Shown piece by piece: positions 24,179 to 33,422 of a stretch of DNA of 64,000 bases (position 1 is its first letter; every line of letters starts with the position of its first letter). A program made the position numbers and the translations under genes. The DNA is from Ramazzottius varieornatus (lineage: Eukaryota; Tardigrada; Eutardigrada; Parachela; Ramazzottiidae), in assembly GCA_001949185.1 (NCBI GenBank), contig BDGG01000012.1, positions 1,258,035 through 1,322,034 of the forward strand. Reading direction: 5' to 3'. The notes under the pieces are model-generated. The model saw only the letters and a list, made by a program, of their open reading frames with translations, searched no databases and was not told the DNA's origin.

Positions 24179-25743
24179 TTAGTGGTGGGCGTCATTGGGT
24201 GTCGAATGAACGGTGCCTTCGGCGAAGACATGGTGATGTGGGTCGTTCGCCTTGCCTTGCGTCCCCGACCCCTCGTTGACTGGATGCAGCATCTTTCGAG
24301 CATCGCCGATAATGTGCGAGCTTCCCGCAACTAAATGCTGATTCTTTTCTAGGTCTTGACCATGCGCTGCATGATGATGGAAGGCAGCCTGCGACTGAAG
24401 ATGATCGGCTGGCGTTGACTGACGGGAAGTCCTCTCCGTCTTCAGCTTCTCTTCGGTCTGGTGCACGTCCGCCGGGATATCCACGAGACTCTCAGTCTTA
24501 TGAATGGCGAAATGTGGGTCCTGGCTAACTAGAGTAGCCGGTACGTGCTCGGCTTCCTTGCGAATGTCACGAACAAAATCAACGATGCTTTCTGTCTTGT
24601 GGGCTGCTTCAGGCAGCTTTACGGTCCTCGAGTGGCTCGGCAGCTGTGGTACTGCCTTTGGCAGTACTCGGTGGTGAAGGCCCGTCATATCGGATACTTG
24701 GTGAATGTTGCGAACAAGGTCGACCATACTTTCGGTTTTATGGGGATCTTGGGCAAGGTTTGGTGACCTGAGTGTGGGCAAAGTAGGTGAAGCACCGAGA
24801 GTTTGATGGATGTTGCGCACTAAGTCAACCATGCTTTCTGTCTTGTGTGGGTCTTGCTCTGAATGGTGAGAACGGTCGATCTTCCGGAGAACCTGCAATG
24901 TAATGGGGCGACGCTAAACGTTAAACTTGTGCGAAGTTAGAAAAGTGATCAAACTGGGACGGGGGCAAATGAACCGATAATCGCCTCAAGTGGCGCATTG
25001 TTCCCTGGTTTTGGCTCATGGTGTGCGCCACTGGGTAAAACGATCTGGTTCAGCTCATTTCCCCCATGTTCCCATTGGTCCAGCAAAACGAGTTCAATAA
25101 AAACAAATCATCTTCGCGATGGTGGGAGCAACAGCCACGTTTCTGACTTACTACTAACCTGCGAGGAAGCTTTTTCAGCTGTTTGGTGAATATTCCGGAC
25201 AAGATCGACCATACTTTCCGTCTTATGGGGATCGAAATGGTCGGAGGGTCCCATAGTGCCTGCTGGAACCCGGACAAGTGGATGAGCGCCGTCGTGTACG
25301 AGATCAAGGACATCCTTAGTCTTATGCAACGGAACTTGTCCAGCTTCCGGTTCCAGTGGATCGCACGCAATGTCCGATCCAGCAACGGACTGGTTCGACT
25401 GTAGGTCGTCGTCGTATGGCACCACATCGTCACTGGACTGATCCTGCTCTCGATCTCCGTAAACGCTACCCATCTCCTGGCGCATTTGATGAATCATATG
25501 GTCAATGTTGTCTCCTCCACCTGGAGCAGGTTCGTTTGGGTCCTTGACGTTCAATCCGGGGAAACACAGCTTAAAAGCATCTCGCTCTTCAAGATTGAGA
25601 CCAGCGTGATATGAGATACGAGCTCCTAACGAAGCTCCGTGAAATGACGATTCGTCTCCATCACTATCGTCTTCGGCAGATAAACGCGGTTGGTGAAAGT
25701 TGCTGTTGGCGTTCGAATTATAATCCTTTTGTTGTTCTTCCAT
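24179..25743 (-). CDS. Novel disordered protein with six HKTES-VD-VR motif repeats
   Basis: Two exons, 25743-25159 and 24892-24179, joined at TCGCAG|gttagt and gcag|GTTCTC, giving 432 residues. No signal peptide or membrane segment. The N-terminal third is acidic and hydrophilic, with one possible folded island (GLNLEERDAFKLCFPGLNV). Then a motif recurs with its His at about residues 140, 173, 211, 246, 293 and 326. Copies 2, 3 and 4 are identical over DPHKTESMVDLVRNIHQ; the others are HKTKDVLDLVHD, HKTESIVDFVRDIRK and HKTESLVDIPADVHQ. The pattern of hydrophobics (M, V, L, V, I) suits a short amphipathic helix capped by HKTES. The C-terminus is His-rich. I know no family with this motif. The array of identical short helices separated by 33-47 residue linkers suggests a multivalent docking or scaffold protein, or a stress-type disordered protein. 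A foldback lies in its single intron. Confidence 0.85.
24960..25072. repeat. Foldback element copy D, GTGGCGCA family
   Basis: Left arm GGGGGCAAATGAACC... to CAAGTGGCGCA; right arm GTGCGCCACTGGGTAAAACG followed by CATTTCCCCC. Occupies most of the sole intron of the HKTES-repeat gene. Confidence 0.82.
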
Positions 25744-26064
25744 AATTCCCAGTGAGAACTACTTTACAAATGAAATTCCAATGAGTTGATGTACGTCTAT
25801 CACAAACTTGGTCTACTTCCTCCTGTCGTACTTTACGTGAAATCAATGGGTTGCTAAGTGGGTCGAACGACCAAGCATAAAAATAATACTAGACCGCTGA
25901 CGCCACTGCGGATGCTGTGAGTATTGTTGAATTTTTGCTGCTTCACACAAAATGGGCTGTTCTCTTACACAACCACAGTATTGAATTGTGATCCTTCTGG
26001 AAGAACAGTGTAACTACGACATCGGCCTTACGAGGAACGTAAGAGTGACCACGAAAGCTATCAG
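25744..26064. other. Short spacer between HKTES-repeat and Spaetzle-like genes
   Basis: 321 bp holding the promoter of the former and the 3' end of the latter, which point the same way. Nothing else seen. Confidence 0.5.
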
Positions 26065-27160
26065 TCATTGGGCAAAAAGGTCCAGCGTTCGGCTGCCAAG
26101 ACCACCTGACTGCATCCTACTTTGGCGAGGTGCTTTCTTCTCCGTTCTGGCTTTCGATTCCAGGCCTAAATTGTCTTGTGGAGTCTTGGCTTTTCTGACC
26201 ACGGATACGTTAGTGTCATCGGCGCTGAAGGGTGATCGGGCGAAGTAGCCGACCTCGTTTGGTGGAGGGACCGGCACCACTGCTGGTCCCGGTGACGCGC
26301 AAAGTGGCGCAGCATACCTTTGTCCACCTTTCACCAGCTGGCAAGCGCAGTAGCTCGGAAAGCGGAATACGTCTACGGAAGTCTCGACAGAGCCCACGTT
26401 CGGGTCGCTATCAATGGTCGTCAGCCGATGCTCCATTTCTTTCTGCACACAGGTGGACGAATACTCCGGAGGAACTCCAACGTAGTTACACGGAAGCGAG
26501 TACATTTCCGGTCTGCAAAAAAACAGCAAGGATTTTCCAGCACGGTGCTGGAACGAAATGGCATAAACGATGGTGTAGAAACTTACCGACACCGTTCCAT
26601 GGCCACGCTCTGCGCGAACGGCCCAAAGTTGATGATAAACTTTCGTTGTCCTCTGGTGTTCATTGCTTCTTGAGGGAATATTAGTTCTAGGTCCGAAGGA
26701 CATATTTGATAGTGTGGGTCTCCACGCGGTAACACCGGATCTACACGTTGCAACGCATAACAACATAGAAGCTTTTCGCATACAATATCCTGTGCGATAT
26801 AGCAAAAACTGCCAAATTCCACCATACCGTCATCAGCCATCTTCGAGGTCTTGTTAGGCGTCAAGCTCGTCAAGGCTTGCTTCAGCGGGGCAAAGCTTCG
26901 GTCGGATTCCAATACTTTTTGGATTTCTGGTACTCTGAAATTGTGACAAGGTCTTTGAGTTCGTTGACCATTGTACAATGTGGAAAAAAAGCGAAATAGA
27001 AAAGGTTTACTTACACTGGATAAGCAGAGGAGCGTTCGCAAAATTGTTGTCCGCAGCTCGTCGCTATGCTTTGTGCGCGAGCTGGACCGGAAGAAAGCAG
27101 TCCGATCTCCACCACCGTCACTAACCAAACCCTCAAAACATATGCCAGTTCAGAAACCAT
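26065..27160 (-). CDS. Spaetzle-like secreted cystine-knot ligand
   Basis: Probable secreted ligand of Toll-type receptors. Three exons (27160-27015, 26934-26587, 26512-26065) give 313 residues. The ATG at 27160 was chosen because this frame gives a signal peptide (MVSELAYVLRVWLVTVVEIG then LLSSGPARA) and the only in-phase first splice; the longer open frame in this exon is shifted and lacks one. The knot region has PQEAMNTRGQRKFIINF, FAQSVAMERCR, LPCNYVGVPPEYSSTC, EMEHRLTTID and FPSYCACQLV, matching the Spaetzle order Q-x-A-x-N-x-x-G, E-x-C, C-x-F/Y, C-x-Q-K and the closing C-x-C. A stretch of 80-plus residues follows the knot, which is unusual because Spaetzle proteins usually end near it; it is basic and Ser/Pro-rich. 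A proprotein cleavage site is not obvious. Confidence 0.8.
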
Positions 27161-27582
27161 TATTGCAAAGCATAGACTCTTCAGTAAAAGCCACAGATCA
27201 ATCGACGTTCCGTGTTCGCTTTCTTATTAAATAGATCGTCCGTCCAGAATTGGTTCGTCATAAATCTATCTTGGGCAACGACATACGGCGCGAGTTCGTC
27301 AGCTGGGTGTAACCTTAATTAGAATGGAGTATACGTGTATCTGTTGAACGCAGTGAACCAGGGCTCAAAAAGATCTCTCTTATTGGCGGACAGAATCAAT
27401 GAACAAAGCAAGGAGAGAAGTGGGTACTCCAAAGTTATCAAGTGGAACTGAATACGCTTAATATCTCACCAAAGTTTCGAAGTATAATTACAGAAAGGCC
27501 ACACCTCTGGGAAACCATGATCCATACGGTACTTCCGCGTTCAATTCTGGCATGAAATCACAAGGTGTTGAATTGTGGTGAT
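27161..27582. other. Spacer between Spaetzle-like gene and cystatin 1
   Basis: Promoter of the Spaetzle-like gene and 3' end of cystatin 1. No gene seen. Confidence 0.5.
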
Positions 27583-28016
27583 TCAGAGACATGCGACGTC
27601 GCAAACTATGTTGGTGAGTGGATCCATGGCGGTGCGACTCCGTTCAAGGCCGGTCACTTCCGGTTCCCCATTCTCAGCCGCCTGATAAACTTCTACATGA
27701 ACGTATCTTTGGCTGTCGCCTCGGATCTGCGCGGAATACATTTTACTCGTTCACCCAATGACCGGAATATACTGTACTTGTTCGCAAATTCCACATACCT
27801 TGAGCAACGTGTAAAGTCCTCCACCAATTTTTTCTACTTTGTACTGTACCACGACGTACTGCTGTAGTGGTCCAGTTCTTCCCTCCACCTTCTCCCGGAT
27901 CTAACAGACAATCATACATGTGGTAATATCCGTGATTACAACATCCGTCTCGATGTTTGAGAATGGCCCATTACCTTATCAGCCAGCCGTTGAACAGTCT
28001 GGGGAGTTTGACTCAT
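27583..28016 (-). CDS. Stefin-type cystatin, paralogue 1
   Basis: Inhibitor of papain-family cysteine proteases, cytosolic type because no signal peptide is visible. Three exons (28016-27975, 27900-27799, 27726-27583) give 95 residues, the usual stefin size. Visible blocks: MSQTPQTVQRLADK, IREKVEGRTGP, YVVVQYKVEKIGGG in place of the central QVVAG loop, RGDSQRYVHVEVYQ (stefin YxHLxVFxSLP strand) and EVTGLERSR. The canonical Q-x-V-x-G loop is altered to EKIGGG, so protease affinity may differ. The frame stays open upstream of the ATG, so a longer N-terminus is possible. Exon borders match those of paralogue 2 exactly, showing a local duplication. Confidence 0.78.
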
Positions 28017-28993
28017 TGCGACTGCAGACTCTACAGCCTCCAAAACCAGGAGATTCGGGTTCGGGTCAGACCCAAGATGCAGTAGTCTGGTACCAACAAT
28101 AGTAAAATGAACACCAATTTCGATGAAGACAAATTCAGAAAGTTATCGTTGAACGAAGCTCTATTTCTTCTTAGGACACTTATTCCTGAAGTTGCTCAGA
28201 ACACCATGCGGTTTCGTTGTCGCCCTCAGGTCATCCCGGGAGCCAACATCCATGGCCATTACGTAATAGTAGTATAGCGACTGCACGTGGGACTGCCTCC
28301 AAAAACCGAAACTAAATAGACTGTAACTAGATCATCCATACGCAGAAAAATTACTCTGAATAATAAAAACATCGGATAAGAAATGTCTTCGTCGCACATG
28401 AACTCACAACAATTGGGAATGGCGCTTTCTTTTGATCAGTGAACCAAAGCATTGCCCTGTCCCATAGTTTTTACTGTCCCATAACAGCCATGATTTCTCG
28501 TCGTACGTGTACAACGCAAGGCGCAAACTGTACCAGTGATGATCGATCAGCTTCCCCCTTCCGGGTTCCTTCTTTGTTTTAAAATATGATACAGCAGAGT
28601 AGCCCAAAAGAGCATCCACGGCGTATATACACTAGTCCTCCTCACGACATGCCGTAAAACTCCGTTGATTGTGTTGATCTTGAAAGTGGATTACGAAGTT
28701 TCGCTTTCAAGCAGCCCTCGAGTAGCTTATCTTGAAAGCGAAAACGGATTATTCTCTGCACACTATCTACAGACAGAGACTAGCCAGATAGAAAACCATG
28801 AATTTCAGCCTAGTCAGGAGGCAAAGTTTGCCTACAAACCTACCCCGCAAAACTCGCGCATTTCCGCTCCCGCTTCCGAGACTTTCGAAAAACGCAGTTT
28901 TGCCTCACTCACGGCTAATTTCCGCTGATCAAGCAAACTCAAATTTTAGACCAACCGTTTGCGACATAAACAGCTCGCCGTGAGGAGGACTAC
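28017..28993. other. Spacer between the two cystatin genes
   Basis: About 980 bp. I searched by eye for a third cystatin copy and found none. A frame at 28665-28928 (+) has no family resemblance. Confidence 0.5.
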
Positions 28994-29447
28994 TCAATGA
29001 TCAGAGACGTGTGAAACATTTACGAGTGGATCCCAGGCGTTACGGCTTCTTTCTAATCCGGTTAGCGTGGGTTCCTCATCCGGCGACGACTGGTAGACCT
29101 CCGCATGAACATAGCGCTCATTGTCTGCTCGAATCTACGAAGTCAGAAACATCCTAATTGGTAATTGTAAGGCTGCACTAGAGTTTCTCACCTTGAAGGA
29201 AGTGTAAGTTCCAGGTCCAACCTCCTGCACCTTGTAAGCAACGACGATGTATTCTTCGGACGGTCCGGTTCTTCCTTCCACTTTGTGGCGCACCTGCAAA
29301 AATGAAGGACCGTATAAGGCAACGACAGCCACTGCAAGCCAGAACGTTGAACGAGATACACTGTGAGCTCACCAGTTCAGCTAGTTTCTGAACGTTTTGG
29401 GGGACCTGCGAGATAGGTCCTCGAGTCGCGCGGCCTTGGTTCATCAT
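28994..29447 (-). CDS. Stefin-type cystatin, paralogue 2
   Basis: Three exons, about 105 residues. Blocks match paralogue 1 one for one: PQNVQKLAEL, VRHKVEGRTGP, EYIVVAYKVQEVGPG (central loop QEVGPG, nearer to QVVAG than in paralogue 1), IRADNERYVHAEVYQSSPDE and TLTGLERSR. Start MMNQGRATRG at 29447 fits stefins; the frame is open to 29498, so an extended start is possible. Expected to inhibit cathepsin-like proteases in the cytosol. Same strand and same exon phases as paralogue 1, about 1 kb away. Confidence 0.8.
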
Positions 29448-30051
29448 TCCGATCAGCACCACTGATGAATTGAACTTCTGGAAGACGCCACGGCACAAGA
29501 CGGTCAGTCTGGCTTACAGTGATCGATGCTGCAAGCCTGTTTTCTATATCTCTGGTACATCGACAAACAGTTAGTCAAGAAAGCCAGTACTGTACTTCCC
29601 TGCGGGCTATCCTGGAAGCATACAGTCATAACAGAGGTAATGTCAACCATTTCCATTCTGAATGCTAGTACGTACCCTGTTTGTACGCCACCTCAGCATT
29701 AAAGTGAAGGGACGGAAGACAGAATGCCTCGCGCCGGACTGTCTGACTACAGTTCGCAAACGAAAGACCAACGTTGCAGAAAGAATTTTAAAATGTCTGA
29801 CATTTGGTCGTTCAAAGGCAACAACGAAGATCGGAACACAGTATTCAGTCTGAACAACGGTGTCGAACGTAATCTGGAACAAGTTTGCGGGCATATGTAA
29901 AATGTCAGAGCATTGTCTGATAAAACGAGAAATCAAGTGCTAAAATAAGAAGAGATCGCTATGAGTTGGTTCTTAACTTCTTACGAAATATAATAATTAT
30001 AAACATGTAAGTATCTTTGTATGTACAATACTGTAAGTTCAGTCATGCAAT
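29448..30051. other. Spacer between cystatin 2 and Josephin gene
   Basis: Only short frames, for example 29643-29936 (-), without homology. Contains the Josephin 3' UTR and the cystatin 2 promoter. Confidence 0.5.
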
Positions 30052-30838
30052 TCAGCGGTTCACTTTGTCTTTGGGGACAATCACGAGCATCTCGCCACCT
30101 TTGGAATTCAAGGCTTCGCGAAGGAAGGAAATGACGGCCGAGTCGTTCCCAATGAGGACAGGACCTTTGGACTTGGAATCCAAGTTATAGAACATGCGCT
30201 TAGACTCACGAAATGCATCCATGGCTTTTGATGGGGCACTTTGTGCACTCTGCGAGCTTTGTGACGGAACAGGAGAGCCACTCGTTACAATGGGACGAAT
30301 ACTGATCCAGTGTCGACGTCCAAGAGGCAACTTCAAGAAAGACCCAAGCGCGTAATCGTTGGGAATGTTCAGGATGAATCCAACGACTTCGGATAGATCC
30401 AAATTCGACAGGTCACTATAAACACAACCAAAGCTTCCAGCGTGATGCTTAGTCAATTCAGCACTTCAACACCGTTATTGACACTGAATACCTTCGCTTG
30501 TCGAACCAAATGGCTTCGCAGTTCTTTTCCTGTACAGCGACCATAATGACGTTCACATCGTAGTTGCCCCATCCAAAGAACGATCTGTGTGGGTTTCCCC
30601 ATCCTTTCTGCGGGTCCAGCCTAAACAAGCAAGACCCTTATTTTCGTACTGGACTATCACACAACCGTACACTGCCCTACTCTCAGCTAGAGATACGCAC
30701 ATACCTCTCGCATATTTCGTCCAACGATTTCTTAGTGAAGAAGCTTTCTCCATATAGGTTGTTCAAAGCGTGGAGCGCACAGAATTGCCTGTGCTGAACC
30801 TCATGATAGATCTTTTGCTGTGAGGATCGGGTGTCCAT
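30052..30838 (-). CDS. Josephin-domain deubiquitinase (JOSD1/2-like)
   Basis: Cysteine protease that trims ubiquitin. Start [20 protein letters not shown] at 30838; the catalytic Cys lies in [12 protein letters not shown]. Exon 2 begins after ICER|: [20 protein letters not shown] then [20 protein letters not shown]. Exon 3 holds [20 protein letters not shown] and the catalytic His in [10 protein letters not shown], followed by the [10 protein letters not shown] block with the expected acidic partner. All joins are in phase. Length about 200 residues matches JOSD2-type proteins. One difference is a Ser/Gln-rich insertion ([13 protein letters not shown]) between the His strand and YNLDS. Confidence 0.92.
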
Positions 30839-31259
30839 AATAATTAAGGTCTCCCGGGCTTCGGGAGATGTGGGGATGACGCGTCGGTTTTTGACAAAGG
30901 ACCGAGGACGACAAAGAGCGACGCTCCACTCCTATAGCTCAGTCCTTCCTATGGCTCAGTTAAGAACGTCCAGCATAGCAGACCACCATCACCTGGAATC
31001 CAAGCTCCACCATCTGATTCAGCGCCCGGATCGGTCACTCAGTCATTGCAGAACCAAGAATAGAAGTCAAAGAAGAACACGAGATAACGATTCTGATGAA
31101 GGATGAAACTAACTCTAATCGAGTTTGCACCATCGCGTAATTAGGGCTGTTACCAAACAGCCCCCGATTGGGTTCGCTCCGCGATGACAATGGCTGCAAG
31201 GGCTTCACCCTCAGATATCGCAATTGGGGTACTCACTGAACTTCTAGCCTAACGAAAAC

Positions 31260-31467
31260 TACTGTATTCCCTCGATGGTTTCGCGAATCACGTGACGGTC
31301 GACGTAAATATTACCCGGCAGGGATGGAAAATGCCTGTGTCTTCAATCGACGTTACTCGCCAATCAAGTTCCGTGATGGGCGACAATCAGACAATCAGTG
31401 ATGTCAGTGCGGCTGTGGTTTACTGGCGTGATGACGTGGATCGCGAAACCATCGAGGGAATACAGTA
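31260..31467. repeat. Foldback element, about 208 bp
   Basis: Left end begins TACTGTATTCCCTCGATGGT and the right end is its complement, ACCATCGAGGGAATACAGTA. Arms are perfect for about 27 bp. The interior contains CAATCAGACAATCAGTG (31384-31400), also present at 43052-43068. No coding capacity. Confidence 0.85.
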
Positions 31468-31472
31468 ATCTG

Positions 31473-31680
31473 CAGGGGTCACTGGTCCGCGCGGTCCAAA
31501 AGACTTCAGTGGGCGAGATCGCGATGGCAGGGGGCCAGGGCCCCGGATGACAAGTCTGGTGGGCAGTAAACCAGCGAATGCTCATTGCGGGATTAGCCAG
31601 AAGACTTCTCATGCGGGGTTCTGGCCCTGCCCTTAACAATCTCGCCTACTGAAGTCTTTTGGACCCCTCGCTGACCCCTG
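31473..31680. repeat. Foldback element with hAT-like termini, about 208 bp
   Basis: Begins CAGGGGTCA and ends TGACCCCTG. Inside the arms GTCCAAAAGACTTCAGTGGG pairs with a complement starting near 31640 (one mismatch in about 26). The CAGGG terminus resembles hAT transposon ends, but I found no convincing 8-bp target duplication. Confidence 0.8.
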
Positions 31681-32070
31681 ACTAATTTCAACCTTCCGGT
31701 TCCGATTCAGACGTCCTGTAAGCCTATAACCCTGTCATTTTGAAGTCATCTGTTTCCTGTATCAGCACTTATCCAGCACCGCTGCAGCTTCACCTGCTTA
31801 TCGTTGGAAACTCTGGACGAAAGAGGGCTGTCGCCATCGGATGATCGGGATTTGGACTTGGGGATATCGAGACCCTGACTGTATAGTACTGCGTTCGGGC
31901 AATCACTGTAGCACAGCAGCTCTACTGTTTCCGTCCTATCGCCAGTTTCGTGGTAGGCTGATACGAGCTTTTTTTGCGGAACGAAATTTGTCACGAAAAG
32001 CTGAATCGTCCAGGAGTCTACTGGATTTCTACACTGTTGAATTTCTGTTCCAGCCGTTTGGGAAGCGACC

Positions 32071-32373
32071 ATGAAGTGCCTGACGTCTTGGCCTGTCAGG
32101 ATACTCTCCGCGGGATCAACGCGTCGACTGCTTGGATGCAGTGAATACTTCAAAACGCCTGTTGCTTTCGTAACCGGCAAACCCAAGAATCGTTTTCTGT
32201 GGCCCCAAAAGTATGCGCGAGTACCTAAGCAAACCGAACGGTTGGAGAAGCTGAGAAAAGAAGCAGCGGAACTGGGGATACCTGGCCCAGAGAAACTTCC
32301 TGAAATACGCCCTACAGTGTATTCTATGCCTACTATGCTTTACAAGAAATACTACACGATCAAAATCGAATAG
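32071..32373 (+). CDS. Small basic protein, possibly mitochondrial, unrecognised (100 aa)
   Basis: Single open exon. The N-terminus (MKCLTSWPVRILSAGSTRRL) is Arg/Ser-rich without acids, typical of a matrix presequence. The body is basic with a short predicted helix (TERLEKLRKEAAELG) and ends TMLYKKYYTIKIE. Size and composition resemble small mitoribosomal or respiratory-assembly proteins, but I cannot match one. Downstream, ACAG|gtgagc followed by tctgtag could be a 3' UTR intron, and AATAAA occurs near 32776. Confidence 0.55.
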   Translation: MKCLTSWPVRILSAGSTRRLLGCSEYFKTPVAFVTGKPKNRFLWPQKYARVPKQTERLEKLRKEAAELGIPGPEKLPEIRPTVYSMPTMLYKKYYTIKIE

Positions 32374-33422
32374 TCGCAGACAGGTGAGCCGATGGTTGCT
32401 TTCGTTTGACGGGCTTGTGCTCTCTGAAATATTCTGCTGCATTGGTGTGTTTTCTGTAGGTGACGAGGAAGGACTCCGGATGCTCGAAAGCAAAACACCG
32501 AAGCCCAGCATTTTCGTACGTCATGTACAGTTATTTTGTGAGGGAAACCTTTTTGACGTGTTCACGTTCGATAACAAGCTTTTTCGAGATGCTGCTGAAG
32601 TGCTGATAGGTTCGTGACTTGTGTAGAAGGACGATGTACGAATGGCTTTTACGTCGACGTGATGCGTGTGATCGATGTAATGTGTTTTCTTCCTAGTCTT
32701 GTTGTTGGAGCTTTCATGTTGTGATGCAAGGCCTTGTGTGAAGTGAATGGGGGAAAGATGGAACAACATTTTGCAATAAAGAGCCGCAGTTATCGATCCT
32801 GTACGAGAGCAGCTTCCGCCTTCTGGTCATTATGATTGTCCCGCAGGATGTGTCATATCGATAGGTAGGTGACGGTCGAAGGAAGGTCTTATTGCTGTTA
32901 TCTAATTGGATCCGATCTTGAATTCTCTCTTCGTGTGTCGGTTGTGTCATTTCCCTTCATGAGAAAGAACAAAATCAATTCTTCGAATGAACCAGGGTCC
33001 CTCCCAGCTGTCACCCGATGCGTACAGCCATAGGTAGGTCCCCAGGTGTCGGGACTCGATCGCTGTACGAGTGCACGTACCGGTGGAAAAATTAATGATC
33101 AAGTCATGGGGCCTGCATGAGATTACCGTAATTTCCCGGCATGCATGAAAGAAGAGCTGTTTGTTACACGAGCTTGACGTTGACTTTCCCTAAAGTAGCG
33201 ATAGTACAGGTCTGTTCTTCGCCCTTGCGCATCTACCAAGCTTTTTCTCTTTCAATCGTCTATAACAGTTTTCCGGTACTAAATCTCAATAGCGCAATCA
33301 TTATCCAACATTTCGAAAACACGTTAACGTGAAGACAGCGAACTTCTACCGTCGAACGAGCTCGAACAGCACTTTGAAGTTGACGTTCTGCGATTCGAGT
33401 GACTGCCTGATAACATTGCGCC
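32374..33422. other. 3' UTR and spacer
   Basis: 3' region of the small gene at 32071 (AATAAA near 32776) and promoter of the LRR gene. A region near 33000-33080 superficially recalls a tRNA but does not fold as one. Confidence 0.5.

Larger units (their letters stand above)
30839..32070. other. Repeat-bearing spacer
   Basis: Contains two adjacent foldback elements, 31260-31467 and 31473-31680, listed separately. The remainder has only chance frames on both strands. The right end leads into a small plus-strand gene at 32071. Confidence 0.6.

Noticed and set aside
26232-26684. Plus-strand frames of up to 150 codons opposite the Spaetzle-like gene
   Set aside because: They are antisense shadows of the exons; the minus strand has the family pattern and working splice sites.
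33000-33080. tRNA-like stretch before the LRR gene
   Set aside because: No acceptor stem or clear A box; B-box-like GGGACTCGATCGC is too weak.
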